A stretch of 11,271 bases of DNA, from positions 1 through 11,271 of the forward strand of contig MDYQ01000427.1 of NCBI GenBank assembly GCA_003024175.1, given 5' to 3'. The notes beneath the pieces were generated by a model that ran no database searches, was not told where the DNA came from, and saw nothing but the letters and a program-made list of their open reading frames with translations. The position numbers and the translations under genes are program-made. The stretch comes from Planoprotostelium fungivorum (Eukaryota; Evosea; Variosea; Cavosteliida; Cavosteliaceae). This document shows positions 8,206 through 11,271 of this stretch, piece by piece (within the stretch, counting starts at the first letter, position 1; each line of letters begins with the position of its first letter).

Positions 8206-8211
8206 TTTATT
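8206..8211 (-). terminator. AATAAA polyadenylation signal of HSP20
   Basis: A canonical AATAAA hexamer begins 13 bp past the HSP20 TAA on the same strand. That is close to the stop, but fits the tight spacing to the next gene. Confidence 0.45.
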
Positions 8212-8223
8212 GTATAACACCTT

Positions 8224-8889
8224 TTACTCCACGTCGATCTTCTTCACATCATCATCGACTGCCTTCTTGTCCATGGTGACTCTCAAGACACCGTCGCTAT
8301 ACTTGGCCTTGACACTGGCTTCATCCGCATCATCTGGAAGTGCAAAGGACTGGTGGTAGTTGCTGCGGCTGTATCTCCTCATACCCTCCTTGTTCTCCTC
8401 CGTCTTCTGCTGTCCGCTGAGGGTAAGCACCCCGTTCTTCACTTGAACTTGCACGTTCTCCTTCGGAACTCCTGCCATCTCTGCCTCTACCTCGTAGCCA
8501 TTGTCTGTCTCTTGGATTCCGTGAAACTCGGGTTGTCTGACACGTTCAATCCAATTTGGAAGGGCGGAGGTGGGTCGCAGACCGAAGCCGTGACGGGAGA
8601 AGGGGTCCTGAAAGAAGGGATCGTTGAAGAAGCTATCGAAGAGCTGATTGACCGGGTGCTGCTGCTGCTGGCGCTGCGTGCTGAGACGGCGGTTGTGATG
8701 GGAGTGATCGACGGTGGCAGGCTTGTCGCTGGTCGCTCGAGTGGACACCGGCACGTCTGATTCGCCCTTCTTGATGACTTCAGTATTGTTGGCCTCAGTG
8801 GCGAAGCGGCGTGATAGTGGGAAGGCCGTCGCTCGTGGTACTTGTCGGATTGGGGCGGCTCTGAGTGTCTTAGAGAGGTTGCTGATCAT
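8224..8889 (-). CDS. Mitochondrial-type small heat-shock protein (HSP20)
   Basis: An intronless frame of 221 codons plus TAA. Residues 1-30 look like a mitochondrial presequence: no acidic residues, R10, R15, R19, R27, R28, and an RRFA/TEA junction that suits processing. A Gln/His-rich linker (about 60-80) leads to a Phe/Pro/Asp-rich stretch (LFDSFFNDPFFQDPF, 83-97), typical before the chaperone core. The alpha-crystallin domain runs from about 119 to 208 with the hallmark AKYSDGVLRV (195-204). A C-terminal I-x-V (IDV, 218-220) is the usual oligomer contact. It would act as an ATP-independent holdase, probably in the matrix. The ATG at 8889 is chosen because the longer frame begins at a TTG. 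The neighbours are unrelated in function. Confidence 0.9.
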   Translation of the reverse strand: MISNLSKTLRAAPIRQVPRATAFPLSRRFATEANNTEVIKKGESDVPVSTRATSDKPATVDHSHHNRRLSTQRQQQQHPVNQLFDSFFNDPFFQDPFSRHGFGLRPTSALPNWIERVRQPEFHGIQETDNGYEVEAEMAGVPKENVQVQVKNGVLTLSGQQKTEENKEGMRRYSRSNYHQSFALPDDADEASVKAKYSDGVLRVTMDKKAVDDDVKKIDVE

Positions 8890-9016
8890 GTTGTTGGTTG
8901 TTGTTCGTATGCGTTTGGTGATTGTGTGATGGTGCCTGTGCAATCTGCAAATTCCGAAATGGCGGATTTTCCACGGAAGTTAAATTTTATTTTGTTCTTG
9001 CTTTCGGAAGACCCAC

Positions 9017-9026
9017 GGAAATTTCA
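9017..9026 (-). promoter_or_regulatory. Heat-shock element candidate upstream of HSP20
   Basis: The palindrome GGAAATTTCA contains one perfect inverted pair of Hsf1 units (nGAAnnTTCn), about 130 bp upstream of the HSP20 ATG. Imperfectly spaced units lie nearby: TTCGGAA at 9003-9009 and TTCCACGGAA at about 8970. A functional element normally needs three units, so this is suggestive only. Confidence 0.4.
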
Positions 9027-9215
9027 AATAATCGTTTGAGACCGTTGCGTCCTCTAAAAAGGCTCTTCTTCCTCTCTGCACCTATCGTCTATCTTCTTGA
9101 AAGTCTTTCTCTAACACGAAGGTGAGATGTCCTGCCCCTTCTTTCATCATCACGAGGATGTGTATCGCATGAAAGTTCACATGAGATATCTTCAACAAAG
9201 ACAGACGAGCACACT

Positions 9216-11232
9216 TTATACGAAATAATACGAATCGTTTCGAATGTCCACACGGCCCAAGTTCTTCAGAGCCATGTTCATTGTAGTGGGCTTCATAGTC
9301 GTCAGTTGCGGTATCACTCCACGTGGTACGCAGTCGACATTCTTCTCCCTCATGAACGTGGACATCGCGTCGATCAGAGAGTTCAGCTCCTATTCGTATG
9401 TCAGTTATATTCAAATTTCAAATTCTATCACTTGGAGGGGACACTGTTGGAGGAGGTAAGAGGAGAGTGATTTCATCTCTTCGGGCTGAATGTGCCTCGC
9501 ATTCGATTTCGATCCATCTACAACGCTCGTCGCCGTGGCAACGACCTTGGGTGCATCCGTCTGTACTTCAACTTTCTGTTGGACGATCGGTCTCGTGGGT
9601 ACGGAAATCCCGCTGAAAATTCGTCACCCTGAGGATCCCCGGAACGACTCACCTTCTCCCGGTGAATTTGACGGGTCTCGCTCTCGACTCCATTGGAGTG
9701 GGAGGCACTCTGTCAGGTGAAGTCCAACCTTCATCCATACCACTCCGACACAGCCTCATGAGGTCCATCGTGTTCTCTTCGTCTACAGGTCTCACCACGG
9801 ATCCTCTCTGAGAGATGTCGTAGGTAGCTTGAGTGGGTTTGAGGATGGGCCGGTTGTAGACGGGAGGGGAGGGTAGAGGGACGTTCTGTCACCCGTCAGA
9901 TGATCATGATCATTGCGATCGATCATGTTGATGCATGTCTCACTTGACTCTTTGGTGGACTTGGATGTCTAGCCACCGCAGCGGAAGATTTCTCTTGGCC
10001 TTTCGTTCGATCCTTCGCTGAGGCAGGAAGTGCAGCGGGCGGCTGAGCGACGACAGTAGGGCGCAGTATCTGTTGCAGAGAGGGAGGGTTATAAGGCACC
10101 GGCTCATCGTCCACGGGTGACATCATGGCCAACATCTTCGAGGCCGGAGATAATCTGATGACGTCAGATGACGTCATCGATCGATTTCGCTCACTCCGAA
10201 ACGGTCACCGGGCGACGTAGGGAGGTGGGGACTGCTTCTTCTTCTTCCTCTTCGGTGAACGATTCGCTGTGATCTGGCGTAGAGACGTTCGATGATGGTT
10301 CTCGCGTGGTTTGTACAACGCCGATGGTCATCACGGGCTGGATTGTGGCTTGGATCGTGGTGGTTACCGGGGCGACGGTGGGTTGTGTTGCGGTAGAAGG
10401 TACATATGGACGGGTGGGAAGGGAGGTGAAGGTGGTGGGACGATTCTCCATCACAGATGGAGCCGCGGATGAGATGGCCTTCTGCGCTGCGAGGGCTTTG
10501 GCTGAGACATGTCAATCAGTTGATGGAGAGGGAGCTGAGATCACCTCTCGATGCTTCCGCAAGGAGGGCCATGGTAGATGATGAGATCTGGACTTGTTGG
10601 ATGTCGTCGTCGAGATCATCTTCGAGACCGAAATCATCGACGGCGGATGTGGGTTCTATTGGGGCGACGGAGAGTGGTAATCCGATCTTGTATGAGACGG
10701 AGACATCGGTGACAGTTGGCTTTCTGATGAAGGTGGATTGATTGTCACTTCTGTAAGAGGTTGAGATGGAATGGTGATCACATCATCAACCATACCTGAT
10801 CGTCTGTTTCTTCGCAGGACGCTCTTGTATCTGCTTCTTCGGTTTGAAATCGTTCTTAAATCCGTATTGAATCAATTTCGATTCGACTTTTTCAAGATGG
10901 GCCTGGTTGAGAGACCACATCGTCTCACATGTTGAGATGATGTGATCGAAACTGAAAGGCTCTATCAACCCAGGATAATTCAACAATTGTTGAACTTCAT
11001 CATTCAAATTTGTAGCTCTGTCGTTCAACTAATGCAATCGTTAGTCAAAGAACATTAGTCAGAACGTAACAAATATATCAATCACCTGCTCCAGAAGGAC
11101 AGAAGCGCTGCTGGTTTCTGTGACTGCAGGGAGATCGATTGATTGTCTCAATTGTGTGCAGTCTCTTGATAAACTTGAAGCAGAACTCACAAAGTAAGAG
11201 ACGAAAGAAGAAATGGCCACTTCGGCAGTCAT
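9216..11232 (-). CDS. SKA3-like outer-kinetochore protein with SKA1-like C-terminus
   Basis: Eight exons on the minus strand: 11232-11086, 11028-10796, 10750-10545, 10501-10195, 10154-9944, 9885-9653, 9612-9432 and 9389-9216. They give 563 codons plus TAA; the introns are 57, 45, 43, 40, 58, 40 and 42 bp. An in-frame TGA upstream of the ATG supports the start. Residues 5-110 form three probable helices with the layout of the SKA3 N-terminus (SSFVSYFVSSASSLSRDCTQL, then LNDEVQQLLN, then LEKVESKLIQYGF). The middle is Ser/Thr/Pro-rich and probably disordered; it contains DFGLE (166-170), as in vertebrate SKA3. The end (about 487-563) resembles the SKA1 microtubule-binding winged helix: PEEMKSLSSYLLQQCPLQEL, then ALKNLGRVDIRNDSYYFV. 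The SKA complex couples Ndc80 to microtubules. The gene model is firm; the family name is by eye. Confidence 0.62.
10157..10176. repeat. Tandem GATGACGTCA within a 40-bp intron
   Basis: Two copies of the 10-mer GATGACGTCA lie one helical turn apart inside intron 4 of the SKA3-like gene. Each holds a perfect TGACGTCA (CRE/ATF site). Read on the gene strand, the unit also supplies the CTGAC branch motif and overlaps the CATCAG acceptor. Confidence 0.7.
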
Positions 11233-11259
11233 GTTGCTGCTCTTCGTTCAAATATCGAC

Positions 11260-11270
11260 TTTGGCGCCAA
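11260..11270. promoter_or_regulatory. E2F-like TTTGGCGCCAA site at the SKA3-like promoter
   Basis: TTTGGCGCCAA starts 28 bp upstream of the SKA3-like ATG, at the right edge of the window. TTTGGCGC is a perfect match to the E2F consensus TTTSSCGC, and the site is palindromic. G1/S or G2/M control would suit a kinetochore gene, but the upstream context is outside the window. Confidence 0.35.
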
Positions 11271-11271
11271 C

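Noticed and set aside
8353-8943. Plus-strand frames opposite HSP20 and an 18-residue N-terminal extension of HSP20
   Set aside because: The antisense frames lack protein features. The extension starts at TTG, is His/Arg/Thr-rich, and would precede a good mitochondrial presequence.
9082-9414. A 110-residue minus-strand frame at the end of the SKA3-like gene
   Set aside because: It is another frame of the last SKA3-like exon and 3' region. The spliced frame ends at 9216 with a coherent winged-helix-like end.
11166-11190. A GTGAGT donor at codon 15 of the SKA3-like gene, with a CTGCAG acceptor 67 bp on
   Set aside because: Removing 67 bp shifts the frame to an early stop, while keeping it preserves the SKA3-like first helix.
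1-11271. CRISPR arrays, tRNA or rRNA genes, transposases, viral genes, bacterial operon signals
   Set aside because: None was seen by reading both strands. The short intron-bearing genes mark this as eukaryotic nuclear DNA.

Overview
The window looks like a gene-dense fungal nuclear genome, most likely a basidiomycete. Genes are split by very short GT-AG introns (23 modelled introns, mostly 37-58 bp). Donors are overwhelmingly GTGA-type, and branch sites such as CTGAC or CTAAC precede the acceptors. Csf1, CENP-X and SKA-family genes and a mitochondrial-type small heat-shock protein fit a fungus, but I cannot fix the genus. All gene models come from reading splice sites by eye and joining frames; none has been tested against RNA or a database.

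Layout: (1) 1-1295 (+), the C-terminal exons of a Csf1/BLTP1-like bridge lipid-transfer protein, cut by the left edge. (2) 1397-3730 (-) and 3917-5942 (-), two tandem paralogous F-box/LRR-like genes with the same five-exon structure. They share a 168-bp block of perfect identity at their 5' ends but are otherwise strongly diverged; the first carries a 19-residue-period acidic repeat array. (3) 5965-6966, about 1 kb with no convincing gene, holding a serine/proline-rich stretch that hops between frames and the CENP-X upstream region. (4) 6967-7371 (+), a five-exon CENP-X/MHF2 gene. (5) 7477-7978 (-), a small gene whose spliced product is a stand-alone SH2 domain with the phosphotyrosine-binding Arg; this is the most surprising item. 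(6) 8224-8889 (-), a mitochondrial-type HSP20. (7) 9216-11232 (-), an eight-exon SKA3-like kinetochore gene whose C-terminus looks like the shortened microtubule-binding winged helix of SKA1.

The genes do not form a pathway or an operon. CENP-X and the SKA-like gene are both chromosome-segregation genes, and the F-box pair suggests a locally expanding SCF substrate-receptor family. A 20-bp hairpin-forming sequence is identical in an intron of the Csf1-like gene and an intron of an F-box gene, and partly kept in the paralogous intron, which hints at a dispersed intronic element.
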